DNA of 49,889 nucleotides from an uncultured Candidatus Puniceispirillum sp. GTDB lineage: Bacteria > Pseudomonadota > Alphaproteobacteria > Puniceispirillales > Puniceispirillaceae. The stretch covers positions 1 to 49,889 of the forward strand of contig CAJJBY010000013.1 in assembly GCA_905182545.1 (NCBI GenBank), written 5' to 3'. Below the pieces are notes generated by a model, which saw only the letters and a list, made by a program, of their open reading frames with translations, was not told where the DNA came from and did not search any database. A program made the translations under genes and the position numbers. Positions 15,809-25,457 of the stretch are shown piece by piece; within the stretch, counting starts at the first letter, position 1, and every line of letters begins with the position of its first letter.

Positions 15809-18016
15809 CTTCAGCATCGGATGTAATGACTTTTGAAAACGCCGCCACAATGGGCTTGTCGCGTGATGAATGGGATCTGATCAATCAGCGTCTTGGTCGT
15901 ACGCCTAACCTGTGTGAGCTTGGTATTTTTTCGGCCATGTGGTCGGAGCATTGTTCATATAAATCATCAAAGAAATGGTTGAAAACTCTGCCAATTGACG
16001 GCCCACAGGTGATTGAAGGGCCGGGCGAAAATGCCGGCGCGGTTGATATTGGTGACGGGCTTGCTGCCATTTTCAAAATCGAAAGCCATAATCACCCTTC
16101 TTTCATCGAGCCCTATCAAGGCGCGGCAACTGGCGTTGGCGGTATTTTGCGCGATGTATTCACCATGGGCGCGCGGCCAGTGGCGCTGTTAAACGCGCTT
16201 CGTTTTGGCGCGGCTGAGCATGAAAAAACTCGCCATCTTGTTGGCGGGGTTGTATCGGGCATTGGCGGCTATGGCAATTGCATCGGCATTCCAACCGTTG
16301 GCGGCGAAGTCAATTTCGATAAATCCTACAATGGCAATATTCTGGTTAATGCCATGGCGGTTGGCCTTGCCAATAGCGATCGTATTTTCCGCTCGGCCGC
16401 AACAGGCCCGGGTAATCCGGTGATTTATGTTGGTGCCAAAACTGGCCGTGACGGTATTCATGGCGCAACAATGGCATCGGCTGAATTTTCCGACGAAACT
16501 GAGAGCAAGCGGCCAACTGTTCAGGTTGGCGATCCTTTTACCGGAAAATTGCTGATGGAGGCTTGCCTAGAGTTGATGGCATCAGACTCAGTTCTGTCGA
16601 TTCAGGATATGGGCGCTGCCGGCCTGACCTCATCATCGGTTGAAATGGCATCAAAAGGCGGACTTGGCATGGAGATTGATCTTGATCTTGTGCCAGCCCG
16701 CGAAGAAAACATGTCAGCCTATGAATTGATGCTGTCAGAGTCACAAGAACGGATGCTGATGGTGCTAAAACCCGACGTAACCGAAACCGCACGCGCCATT
16801 TTCAATAAATGGGATCTTGATTTTATGCCAATTGGCCGTGTGACTGAGACTGGTCGATTGATCCTGCTTAAAGATGGCGGCACCGCCTGCGACATTCCGA
16901 TTGGCCCATTGGTTGATGATGCGCCAGAATATGACCGCCCGCATGGTGATGCGCCGGTTCGCAAACAGCTTGCCAGCATCGACATCACCAATGATGCACC
17001 GATTAGCCATATGTTGAAAACAATGCTTGGTCATGTTGACCTTGCCAGCCGCCGCTGGATCTATGAGCAATATGACAGTCAGGTGATGGCCGACACCATC
17101 GCTGGGCCAGGTGGTGATGCCGCATTGGTCAGGGTTCATGGCAGCAAACGCGGCCTTGCAATGAGCACCGATTGCACGCCGCGCTATGTCGAGGCCGACC
17201 CGAAAATGGGCGGCGCACAGGCAGTCGCCGAAGCCTATCGCAATCTGTCGGCAATTGGCGCAACACCGTTGGCGATTACCAATAACCTGAATTTTGGCAA
17301 TCCCGAAAAGCCGGAAATCATGACCCAGATTGTTGAGTCAGTGCTTGGCATGGGTGATGCGGCACGCCAGCTAGATACTCCAGTCGTATCAGGCAATGTA
17401 TCGCTTTATAATGAAACTGATGGCAAGGCCATTCAACCCTGTCCGGTGATCGGCATAGTCGGGGTGATTGAGAATGTTGATGACGCTGTCGGCAATTGCT
17501 TTGTTGCCGCAGGTCAAGATATTTTCGTAATCGGGCAAGGCGATAAAACCGATGATGGCTGGCTTGGCGTATCCATCTACCAGCAACACTCACGGCGATG
17601 ATATCATTTATGCGCCACCACCACTTGATCTTGTGGCCGAACAGAAAACCGGCAGTTTTGTTCGCCAACAGATTCTTGGCGGTGGTATCAGCGCTGCGCA
17701 TGACATCAGCGATGGCGGGCTTGCTGTTGCCATTGCCGAAATGACTATGCGGTCTGGATTTGGCGCTGATATTGCGGTGCCAAAGACAGGCAATCTTCAC
17801 GGTTGGGCTTTTGGCGAAGACCAAGCGCGGTTTGTTGTTACAACAGCCGATAGCAAAACGCTGATCGCCGAGGCAAAAGAGGCTGGAATTGAAATCACAA
17901 AACTTGGTATGGTTTCCGATCGCAGCGAATTGAAATTTGGTGACGATGACACCATATCAATAACAGACTTAAATGCTGTGTTTGATGGCTGTATTCCGGC
18001 ATTGATGGCTGGCTAG
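15805..18016 (+). CDS. purL: FGAM synthase subunit PurL, one frameshift
   Basis: About 736 residues across two frames; the ATP-dependent synthetase subunit without a glutaminase domain. Frame one gives [35 protein letters not shown] and the second-half [18 protein letters not shown], then breaks after LGVSIYQQ near 17590. The last 140 residues are in the next frame ([28 protein letters not shown]). A single extra base near 17590-17598 explains it. Because purL is needed for purine synthesis and both halves look well kept, a sequence error is more likely than loss. Confidence 0.92.
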
Positions 18017-18064
18017 TCAAACAAAACAGCATTTAGCCAAGCAGCATTAAAAGGAGTAGCGATC

Positions 18065-18301
18065 ATGGCAATGGCAGCGAATGAAATCGAAAATCTGATC
18101 AAGGCCGCCTTTCCAGATGCCATCATCACCATTGAAGATTTACGCGGCGATGGTGATCATTACGCCTGCAACGTGATTTCTAGCGCCTTTAATGGCAAGA
18201 ATCGTGTTCAGCAGCATCAGATGGTTTATAACGCACTTGGTGGCCGTATGGGCGGGGAGTTACACGCACTCGCCCTGCAAACATCGGCACCGCAAAATTA
18301 A
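18065..18301 (+). CDS. BolA-family protein
   Basis: 78 residues with the BolA fold. The ends of the domain are recognisable: IKAAFPDA at the start, GDGDHYACNVISSAF in the middle and RVQQHQMVYNALGGRM, which contains the conserved histidine that binds a [2Fe-2S] cluster with a monothiol glutaredoxin. The glutaredoxin gene follows 47 bases later, the classic pair. An AAAAGGAG site precedes the start. It likely helps in iron-sulfur cluster handling. Confidence 0.93.
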   Translation: MAMAANEIENLIKAAFPDAIITIEDLRGDGDHYACNVISSAFNGKNRVQQHQMVYNALGGRMGGELHALALQTSAPQN

Positions 18302-18348
18302 AATCCCTTTACCAACAGGGCATGACCCCCAGTTTTAGGAGCAAAATA

Positions 18349-18687
18349 ATGTTGGATGATGCACTCAAGACCCGCATTGATAATGAAATTGGCAGCGAGC
18401 AAGTTGTGCTTTTCATGAAAGGTACACCAGTATTTCCACAATGCGGTTTTTCCGCAGCCACTGTGGGCGTTCTATCGCATCTTGGCGTTAAATTTCGCGG
18501 CATAAATGTGTTGGAAGATGACAGTATCCGCGAAGGCATCAAGGCCTATTCGGATTGGCCAACGATCCCACAGCTTTATGTAAAAGGCGAATTTGTTGGC
18601 GGCTGTGACATCATACGTGAAATGTATGAAACAGGTGAATTGACCGAAATGTTTCAAACACATGGCATTAACGTCCAGCCAAGCTAG
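18349..18687 (+). CDS. grxD: Monothiol glutaredoxin, Grx4/GrxD type
   Basis: 112 residues from MLDDALKTRI. The active-site motif CGFS, preceded by MKGTPVFPQ, marks the monothiol class; TIPQLYVKGEFVGGCDI is the glutathione-binding part. Such proteins carry [2Fe-2S] clusters with glutathione and BolA. The start at 18349 follows TTTTAGGAGC; an earlier one at 18322 has no good site. It ends the purine/BolA operon. Confidence 0.96.
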   Translation: MLDDALKTRIDNEIGSEQVVLFMKGTPVFPQCGFSAATVGVLSHLGVKFRGINVLEDDSIREGIKAYSDWPTIPQLYVKGEFVGGCDIIREMYETGELTEMFQTHGINVQPS

Positions 18688-18735
18688 GTTGGCGAGATAA
18701 CCGAAACCATACCGCTGGCATTTGTGGGCAAAGCC

Positions 18736-19125
18736 CTAGTCGGCGGTGTGGCTTTCAACGATATTATCCGACATGAAGGCGCGTTCCGACACAACCTCGG
18801 CAATGCGTATCCGGTACCAATCATAAAATTCCTGCCGGCCCATCGCTTGGGCGACCATATGTTCGGCATGGCCGCGCCATTCCGTAATTGCATCACGATC
18901 GGTCCAATAGGAAACAGTGATGCCAATCCCATCATCACCACGAACCGATTCAACCCCAAGAAAGCCGGGCTGTTGCTGCGCCAGAGTCACCATGCGGTCA
19001 GCGGTGATTTCATACATATCATCGCCGCTTAGGCTGCGCTGGGCGGTGAAAATCACCGCATAATATCGCTCAGGCCAGCCTGTTTTTGCGTCAATGGCCT
19101 CGTCTGTCTTACTCGTTTCAGTCAT
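18736..19125 (-). CDS. ABM-domain (antibiotic biosynthesis monooxygenase-like) protein
   Basis: 129 residues from MTETSKTDEA. The ferredoxin-like ABM fold is suggested by YYAVIFTAQRS, MVTLAQQQPGFLGVESV and TVSYWTDRDAITEW with a histidine-rich helix after it. Members break down heme or oxidise small aromatic compounds, but many have no known substrate. Nothing nearby names one. Convergent with grxD and separated from rpsD by a terminator, so it is probably a single-gene unit. Confidence 0.82.
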   Translation of the reverse strand: MTETSKTDEAIDAKTGWPERYYAVIFTAQRSLSGDDMYEITADRMVTLAQQQPGFLGVESVRGDDGIGITVSYWTDRDAITEWRGHAEHMVAQAMGRQEFYDWYRIRIAEVVSERAFMSDNIVESHTAD

Positions 19126-19263
19126 GCCACCCCCTTTGGCGCTATGTGAATACCGTTTCCGACAAAATACGGCGGAACGGCATTTCCTTTTCCCGCGTGA
19201 TTTTGCAAACAGCATATTTTGGCACCAACTAATATTTTTTACATGTCTTTATGTAATGCAAAC

Positions 19264-19295
19264 AAAAAAGGCGGCACTTGCGTGTCGCCTTTTTA
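19264..19295 (-). terminator. Terminator following rpsD
   Basis: AAAAGGCG and CGCCTTTT form an 8-bp stem with A and T tracts on both sides, so it can act in both directions. It lies 45 bases beyond the rpsD stop on the minus strand and upstream of the ABM gene. Confidence 0.8.
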
Positions 19296-19339
19296 AATAA
19301 AATCGTTGTTTTGTGCCAGCCTTGGCCAGCCACCACGAT

Positions 19340-19966
19340 TTACCGTGAGTAATATTCGACCACCAGATTTGGTTCCATCTGAACTGGATAAGGCACTTCG
19401 TCAAGGCCTGGCACCCGAACAAAAGTCGCCGCAAATTTTGTGTGATCTGCATCAACATATTCTGGAACATCGCGCTCGACCGAAGCAATCGCTTCGAGAA
19501 CCGCAGGAATGTTCTTTGCCTTTTCTTTCAGGCTAATCACATCGCCGGGCTTTAGCATCACTGATGCAATGTTACAACGCTTGCCGTTAAGCATGACATG
19601 GCCGTGGTTGATGGTCTGACGCGCCGCAAAAACGGTTGGCACCATTTTGGCACGATACAATACTGCATCCAGACGGCATTCAAGAAGACCAACAAGATTC
19701 TGGCCTGTATCACCACGACGACGAACAGCTTCGGCATAATATTTTTTGAACTGCTTTTCACCGATATTGCCGTAATAGCCTTTCAGCTTTTGCTTGGCCA
19801 TCAGCTGCACACCAAAATCAGTTGGCTTTTTGCGGCGTTGACCATGCTGGCCCGGTCCATATTCGCGTGAATTTACAGGTGATTTTGGGCGACCCCACAG
19901 GTTTACACCAAGACGTCGGTCAATTTTGTGCTTGGAGGAGTGCCGCTTATGATCGGACTTTGCCAT
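19340..19966 (-). CDS. rpsD: Small ribosomal subunit protein uS4
   Basis: 208 residues, normal. [19 protein letters not shown] near the start, the [16 protein letters not shown] region, and the S4 RNA-binding domain ([20 protein letters not shown] to GHVMLNGKR) are all there. It binds 16S rRNA early in 30S assembly and can repress its own mRNA in many bacteria. A strong AAAGGAG site lies before the start. The 160-base leader up to trmJ may hold the promoter and an S4 control site, though I cannot show one. Confidence 0.97.
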   Translation of the reverse strand: MAKSDHKRHSSKHKIDRRLGVNLWGRPKSPVNSREYGPGQHGQRRKKPTDFGVQLMAKQKLKGYYGNIGEKQFKKYYAEAVRRRGDTGQNLVGLLECRLDAVLYRAKMVPTVFAARQTINHGHVMLNGKRCNIASVMLKPGDVISLKEKAKNIPAVLEAIASVERDVPEYVDADHTKFAATFVRVPGLDEVPYPVQMEPNLVVEYYSR

Positions 19967-20127
19967 TGATTGGCTCCTTTTTCCTTTTGTTGCCCCGGTA
20001 GGGTCGTCATATCAGCCAAGACTGGTATTTTGACCGGCATCACACCCCGCTGGTGCAATCCACGTTCCCGAGAATTTGCCGGAAAATATGAGCATTTGAC
20101 CCTTTTGTCAAACATATTTCGCATTGG

Positions 20128-20969
20128 TTAGTCGCGCTTTCGTGTAAGCACCTGAATCACGCCGTGAAGCGTGCTAATTTCCTGCGCTGACGGCGCTGCC
20201 CGCGTGAAAAATGCACGTAAATTCCGTTTGACCACATGGCTCATATCGGGTGCTGTGAAAAAACCACCATCATCAAGCGCGGTTTCTAGTCGTTGAAAGA
20301 AAAAATCGCGTTCTTTGATTGAGGCTGGGGGCGCATCTGGCATGACTGGTTTTGCCAAATGGCCTGAAACCAATTGACCCAAAACCAATTGATCCAAATC
20401 CTTTGATCTGGAGCCGCAGCATCGCCTTGCTGGCTTGCAAGATAGGCAGCCATTCGCCATTCCCATGCCATCAACAAAACCGCTTGCGCCAGATTCAACG
20501 ATGGGTAAGACGGGTTTAACGGCACGGTCACAAGAATATCAGCAACCACAACTTCATCATTATCAAGCCCTGAGGCTTCGGGCCCAAACAGCATTGCAAC
20601 CCTGCCAGATGATGAGGCATCGACAGGCGATGCCATTGATTGCCGATCATGCGCCAGCATCATCAATGCAGCAGCGCGTGGATCAGCACTTTTAATCGGC
20701 AAATCACGCCGTCTTGCGCTGGCTGCCACCATTAATGACACATCAAAAGCCGCATCAGCCAAACTGTCGTAAACACGCGCATTTTTAATGATTTCACTCC
20801 CCCCCGCGGCCATTGGCAATGCTGCCGGGTTTGGCCAGCCATCACGCGGCGCAACGAGCCGAAGATCACTTAGCCCACAATTCATCATGGCGCGGGCAGC
20901 CGATCCAATATTTTCGCCCATTTGCGGGCGCGCCAAAATCACAATTGGCGCGGTTGGCAGGATTGTCAT
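20128..20969 (-). CDS. trmJ: tRNA 2'-O-methyltransferase TrmJ, one frameshift
   Basis: SPOUT-family enzyme that methylates the ribose at position 32 of tRNA. The N-terminal ARPQMGENIGSAARAM, FGPEASGLDNDE and the knot-forming PSLNLAQAVLLMAWEW are diagnostic. After PDQ near 20398 the frame shifts: an A appears lost from an AAAA run, and the TrmJ C-terminal region (RLETALDDGGFF, VKRNLRAFFTRA, ISTLHGVIQ) follows in the next frame. Its start overlaps the cimA stop by four bases, so the two are co-translated. Confidence 0.87.
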
Positions 20970-22582
20970 TTTGAAATCGACTTTGGACCAGCAATCTTAT
21001 CATGCTGCAATTTCCAGATCATGCCATCACCAAGCGCGGCAACCGAAGCATCGATAATATTGGTCGATAGGCCAACCGTGCGCCAGACAGGGCCGCCCGG
21101 AACACAAAATTCGATCATCACACGGGTCACAGCACCGGTTCCCAATCCCTCGGCCGCATCAAGAATGCGAACCTTATAATCAACCAGTTCGACATCGGCC
21201 AGCGACGGATAGGCAGCAACCAACGCCTTGCGCATGGCGGTATCAACCGCATTCACCGGACCATTGCCGATGGCGGCTTCGTGCAAACAATCATCACCAA
21301 CAAAAATTGTTGTTGTGGCTTCGGATTCAACAACCAATTCACCACGAGCGTTAAACCGGCGCTCATCCATGACACGGAACCGGCCAATACGGAAATATTC
21401 TGGCACTTCACCAAGCATCTGACGGGCAAGAAGCTCAAAACTGGCTTCGGCAGAATCAAAAGCCCAGCCTTCAAATTCCTTTGCCTTCACAACGCTGATC
21501 AGCGTGTCGAGCCTTTCATCCTTGGGATCAATCTCGATCTTGAACTGGGCAAACCGCGCCAGCATGTTTGAACGACCGGCCTGATCCGAGACAAGATAAT
21601 GTCGTTCATTACCAACCTTTTCCGGCGGCACATGTTCATAAGTGCGTGGGTCTTTTTGCGCGGCAGATGCGTGCAACCCACCCTTATGGGCAAAGGCCGC
21701 CGCGCCAACATAGGGCGCATGGGCATCCGGTGCCCGATTCAACCGGTCATCAAGAAACCTTGACAAACCCATCAATTTCGGAAGATGAGCCTCGGCAATG
21801 CTGGTTTCATAGTCGGTCTTCAGCACCAAACTAGGGATAAGCGAAATCAGATTTGCATTGCCGCACCGTTCGCCAAGCCCGTTAATTGTGCCTTGCACCT
21901 GACGCGCCCCAGCGGCAATCGCCGCCAGCGAATTTGCCACCGCAACTCCAGCATCATTATGACAATGGATTCCCAAGCGGATGTCAGGCATTTTTTTGTG
22001 AACAGCGCTGACAATATCAAACACTTCATCGGGAAGCGTGCCGCCATTCGTGTCGCAAAGGACAACCCATGTTGCGCCACCTTCATTGGCTGCACGAATA
22101 CAATCAAGCGCAAAATCAGGATTATTCTTGTAACCATCAAAGAAATGTTCGCAATCAAACATTGGCTCGCGGCCACGATCAGCGGCGGCAATCAGCGATT
22201 GACGGATCATTTCCAGATTTTCATCAAGTGTTGTGTTCAATGCTGTTTTTACATGGAAATCCCATGTTTTTCCGACAAGGCAAGATGCATCAACTTCAGC
22301 ATCAATCACCGCACTCAAGCCCGGATCATTCGCCGTGCTGCGGCCACCACGGCGAGTCATACCAAAGGAAACAAGCTTGGCATTTTTCATTTTTGGCGGC
22401 TTGGAAAAAAAGGCATCATCCGTCGGATTTGCGCCTGGCCAGCCAGCTTCGATATAATCAATGCCGATATCATCAAGCGCATGGGCAATAGCAACCTTAT
22501 CGGCGCGCGAAAAATCGACGCCGCGGGTTTGCCCACCATCGCGTAATGTGGTGTCAAACAACCATATTTTATCGCTACCCAT
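20966..22582 (-). CDS. cimA: (R)-citramalate synthase
   Basis: 538 residues from MGSDKIWLFD. The HMGL-like catalytic barrel shows LFDTTLRDGGQTRGV and the metal-binding GIHCHNDAGVAVANS; the C-terminal LeuA-type regulatory domain follows (about 400-538). It condenses pyruvate with acetyl-CoA to citramalate, a threonine-independent route to isoleucine. The second half matches CimA better than 2-isopropylmalate synthase. The upstream longer start (22612) is not needed. A good ribosome binding site is at the ATG. Confidence 0.92.
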   Translation of the reverse strand: MGSDKIWLFDTTLRDGGQTRGVDFSRADKVAIAHALDDIGIDYIEAGWPGANPTDDAFFSKPPKMKNAKLVSFGMTRRGGRSTANDPGLSAVIDAEVDASCLVGKTWDFHVKTALNTTLDENLEMIRQSLIAAADRGREPMFDCEHFFDGYKNNPDFALDCIRAANEGGATWVVLCDTNGGTLPDEVFDIVSAVHKKMPDIRLGIHCHNDAGVAVANSLAAIAAGARQVQGTINGLGERCGNANLISLIPSLVLKTDYETSIAEAHLPKLMGLSRFLDDRLNRAPDAHAPYVGAAAFAHKGGLHASAAQKDPRTYEHVPPEKVGNERHYLVSDQAGRSNMLARFAQFKIEIDPKDERLDTLISVVKAKEFEGWAFDSAEASFELLARQMLGEVPEYFRIGRFRVMDERRFNARGELVVESEATTTIFVGDDCLHEAAIGNGPVNAVDTAMRKALVAAYPSLADVELVDYKVRILDAAEGLGTGAVTRVMIEFCVPGGPVWRTVGLSTNIIDASVAALGDGMIWKLQHDKIAGPKSISK

Positions 22583-22680
22583 TGGTAATCTCCTACCGCC
22601 TCTGACCGGCAATAAATTGCCGACAAGCCGATCTAAGCCCGTCTTTGCGGCATCGGTTTAGCAAAAATGCCCGTTCATTG

Positions 22681-24042
22681 CTAGCGCCGCCGCCAAATCG
22701 TCCCATCGGCGCTATCTTCAAGAATAATGCCAGTACTTGTCAATTGATCACGAATTTCATCGGCTTTGGCAAATTCACGGTTGGCGCGTGCCTGTTTCCG
22801 CGCTTCGATAAGGCTGTCAATGGCAGCATCATCCAAACCATCATCGGTTGCAGCATCACCAGCCTTGGCCCAGTCATCGGCACTTTGCTGCAAAAGACCT
22901 AGAACCGCAGCACTGGCCTTTAACGCCTTCGCCGCGGCATCATCACCCTTATTTGCCAAGCGCGCCAATTCATGCAACCGCGCTATCGCTGCAGGTGTGT
23001 TTAAATCATCAAGAAGACAAGCGATAAAATCGGCATCCGCCTTGTCTTGAGAAGCATTAACATCCCCAACAGCGCGATATAGCCGGTCAAGGCCATTGCG
23101 CGCGTCACGCATAGCATTATCCGATAAATCCAATGGCGCGCGGTAATGCGCCGACAAAAGCGCCGCACGCAAGGTCTCACCGCGATATTGGTCGGCAGCA
23201 TCGGTAACCGAAATAATATTGCCAAGCGATTTTGACATTTTTTCGTCATTCATCGTGACAAAGCCGTTATGCAGCCAGTAATGCGCCATTTTCGTTTGAT
23301 CATGCGCACAACAGCTTTGCGCGATTTCATTTTCATGATGCGGAAAAATCAAATCCAGCCCACCTGCATGAATATCAAACACCTCGCCAAGATAGGTTTT
23401 GGCCATCGCCGAACATTCAATATGCCATCCAGGTCGCCCACGTCCCCAGGGGCTATCCCATCCGGGCTGATCATCACTGCTTGGCTTCCATAGGATGAAA
23501 TCGGCTGGTTCACGCTTGTAAGGGGCAATTTCTACCCGCGCACCGGCAATCATGTCATCCATCGACCGTTTGGATAGCGCACCATAACCAGCCATTGTTG
23601 AGACTTGAAACAATACATGACCATCAGCCGCATAAGCATGGCCTTTATCAATCAGGGTGGTCATCATGGCCTGCATTTCGGCGATATGATGCGTTGCACG
23701 CGGTTCAATATCAGGCGCAAGCGCGCCAAGCCTTTCAGTATCTTGATGAAATGTCTCAATCGTTTCGGCGCATAATTCATCAATGCCAATGCCGCGTTCA
23801 GCAGCGCGAATGTTAATCTTATCATCAATATCGGTGATATTACGAACATAGGTAACTTTGGCATGACGCAGCCGCAAAAGCCGCACCAACACATCAAACA
23901 CCACAATCGGACGCGCGTTGCCAACATGGATCCGGCCATAAACCGTTGGCCCACAGGCATAGAGCCGCACATGATCATCGTCGATCGGAACGAAATCTTC
24001 TTTTTTGCGGGTCAGGGTATTATATAGTTTTAGTATGCTCAT
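22681..24042 (-). CDS. cysS: Cysteinyl-tRNA synthetase
   Basis: 453 residues. The class I motifs are present: the zinc cysteine in YACGPTVYG followed by the HIGH equivalent HVGN, the WHIECSAMAKTYLG and FPHHENEIAQS zinc-site regions, and KMSKSLGN. It charges tRNA-Cys. The ATG overlaps the gltX stop by four bases, so the two synthetases form an operon with gltX first. The C-terminal domain is complete. Confidence 0.97.
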   Translation of the reverse strand: MSILKLYNTLTRKKEDFVPIDDDHVRLYACGPTVYGRIHVGNARPIVVFDVLVRLLRLRHAKVTYVRNITDIDDKINIRAAERGIGIDELCAETIETFHQDTERLGALAPDIEPRATHHIAEMQAMMTTLIDKGHAYAADGHVLFQVSTMAGYGALSKRSMDDMIAGARVEIAPYKREPADFILWKPSSDDQPGWDSPWGRGRPGWHIECSAMAKTYLGEVFDIHAGGLDLIFPHHENEIAQSCCAHDQTKMAHYWLHNGFVTMNDEKMSKSLGNIISVTDAADQYRGETLRAALLSAHYRAPLDLSDNAMRDARNGLDRLYRAVGDVNASQDKADADFIACLLDDLNTPAAIARLHELARLANKGDDAAAKALKASAAVLGLLQQSADDWAKAGDAATDDGLDDAAIDSLIEARKQARANREFAKADEIRDQLTSTGIILEDSADGTIWRRR

Positions 24043-25379
24043 GCTGGCAACCCCTGCAAGCGCGCAAGAACACGATCACGGCCCATAATACCAAGCAAAG
24101 GTGCAAGCTCAGGCCCGGCATCAACACCCGTCAGCGCAAGGCGAAGCGGCATGAACAAGCCCTTGCCCTTAACCCCTGTTTCGGCCGCAATGGCTGTTGT
24201 CCAACCTTTCCAGATTGACGCGTCAATATCACCTTGCGGCAATAATGCAGCCGCCGCATTGGTCACATTATTTGACTCGATAACAGGGGTGATTTCACCA
24301 GTGCAGATATCCCACCAAATCTTGGCCTCTCCAACGGTAGAAATATTCCCGCGAACGGTTTCCCAGAACAAGACATCCCCAGCAACATTGGCGTTGGAAA
24401 GCCGGTCTTTCACGATATCAAATGGCATATCTTGAATGATCTGGCCGTTGATTTTCTGCAGTTCTGACAGATCAAATTTCGCAGTAGCGCGGCCAAAACG
24501 GCTGATATCAAAACCGGCAATGAGGGCATCCATGCTGGATTGTGCCTCCACCGGATCGGCTGTACCGATACGGACAAGAACACTGGCAATCGCCGCTGGT
24601 TCAATGCCGCTTTGGCGCAGCTCGCCAATCGATAGGCTGCCAAGCCGTTTCGACAGGCCTTCACCATCTGCTCCGGCAAGAAGGGCCAGATGCCCCATCG
24701 TTGGTGCGGTTGCGCCTAGGGCTTCAAAAAGCTGAATCTGCGCTGCCGAATTGGTCACATGATCTTCACCGCGCAAAATATGCGTTATGCCATGATCAAT
24801 ATCATCAACAACCGACGCCATTGTATAGATCACCCGCCCATCTTCGCGCATCATCACCGGATCGGACAGGCTAGACATATGATAGGCAACATCGCCGCGT
24901 ACCATGTCATGCCAACTGACCTCGGCATCATTCAGCAAAAACCGCCAATGTGGACGTTGGCCATTGGCTTCTAATTTTGCCTTATCTTCGGCGCTTAGTT
25001 TCAGGCCAGCGCGATCATAGACCGGCGGACGGCCAGCCGATAATTGCGCTTTGCGCTTTAGTGATAATTCTTCAAGCGTTTCATAACAAGCATATGCACG
25101 GCCAGCGGCAACAAGCTGGGCCAACGCCTCATCATAGCGTGCAAGGCGCAATGATTGACGATCTTCGCAATCCCAACCCATTCCCATCCAGTCAAGATCG
25201 GCGCGGATATCGGCTTCAAACGCTTCGCTGGAACGCTCGGTATCAGTGTCATCAATCCGAAGCATGAATTGGCCGCCAGTTTTCCGAGCAAACAGATAAT
25301 TTACCAAGGCCGTCCGTAAATTGCCAACATGCAATCGCCCAGTCGGGCTTGGGGCAAAACGGACTTTGATTGCAGTCAT
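24039..25379 (-). CDS. gltX: Glutamyl-tRNA synthetase
   Basis: 446 residues from MTAIKVRFAPSPTG; the reading from 25400 adds seven residues without support. HIGH is HVGNLRT and KMSKS is LSKRLGS. The anticodon-binding domain follows. Length fits the shorter of the two GluRS types seen in alphaproteobacteria, which often carry two copies; whether this one charges tRNA-Glu or acts mostly on tRNA-Gln cannot be told from here. It leads the gltX-cysS pair. Confidence 0.95.
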   Translation of the reverse strand: MTAIKVRFAPSPTGRLHVGNLRTALVNYLFARKTGGQFMLRIDDTDTERSSEAFEADIRADLDWMGMGWDCEDRQSLRLARYDEALAQLVAAGRAYACYETLEELSLKRKAQLSAGRPPVYDRAGLKLSAEDKAKLEANGQRPHWRFLLNDAEVSWHDMVRGDVAYHMSSLSDPVMMREDGRVIYTMASVVDDIDHGITHILRGEDHVTNSAAQIQLFEALGATAPTMGHLALLAGADGEGLSKRLGSLSIGELRQSGIEPAAIASVLVRIGTADPVEAQSSMDALIAGFDISRFGRATAKFDLSELQKINGQIIQDMPFDIVKDRLSNANVAGDVLFWETVRGNISTVGEAKIWWDICTGEITPVIESNNVTNAAAALLPQGDIDASIWKGWTTAIAAETGVKGKGLFMPLRLALTGVDAGPELAPLLGIMGRDRVLARLQGLPA

Positions 25380-25457
25380 CAAACGACTCCTTTTCGGCAC
25401 GGGGCCAGTCTTTGAAAGCGGCAGCCAGTTTGATGGCTCGCCAAATATTTTGACTCG

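Noticed and set aside
17580-17600. Programmed frameshift in purL
   Set aside because: There is no slippery heptamer with downstream structure, and many unrelated genes in the window carry similar one-base breaks.
21785-22546. 253-codon + strand frame
   Set aside because: Antisense to cimA, with Cys/His-rich improbable protein composition and no ribosome binding site.
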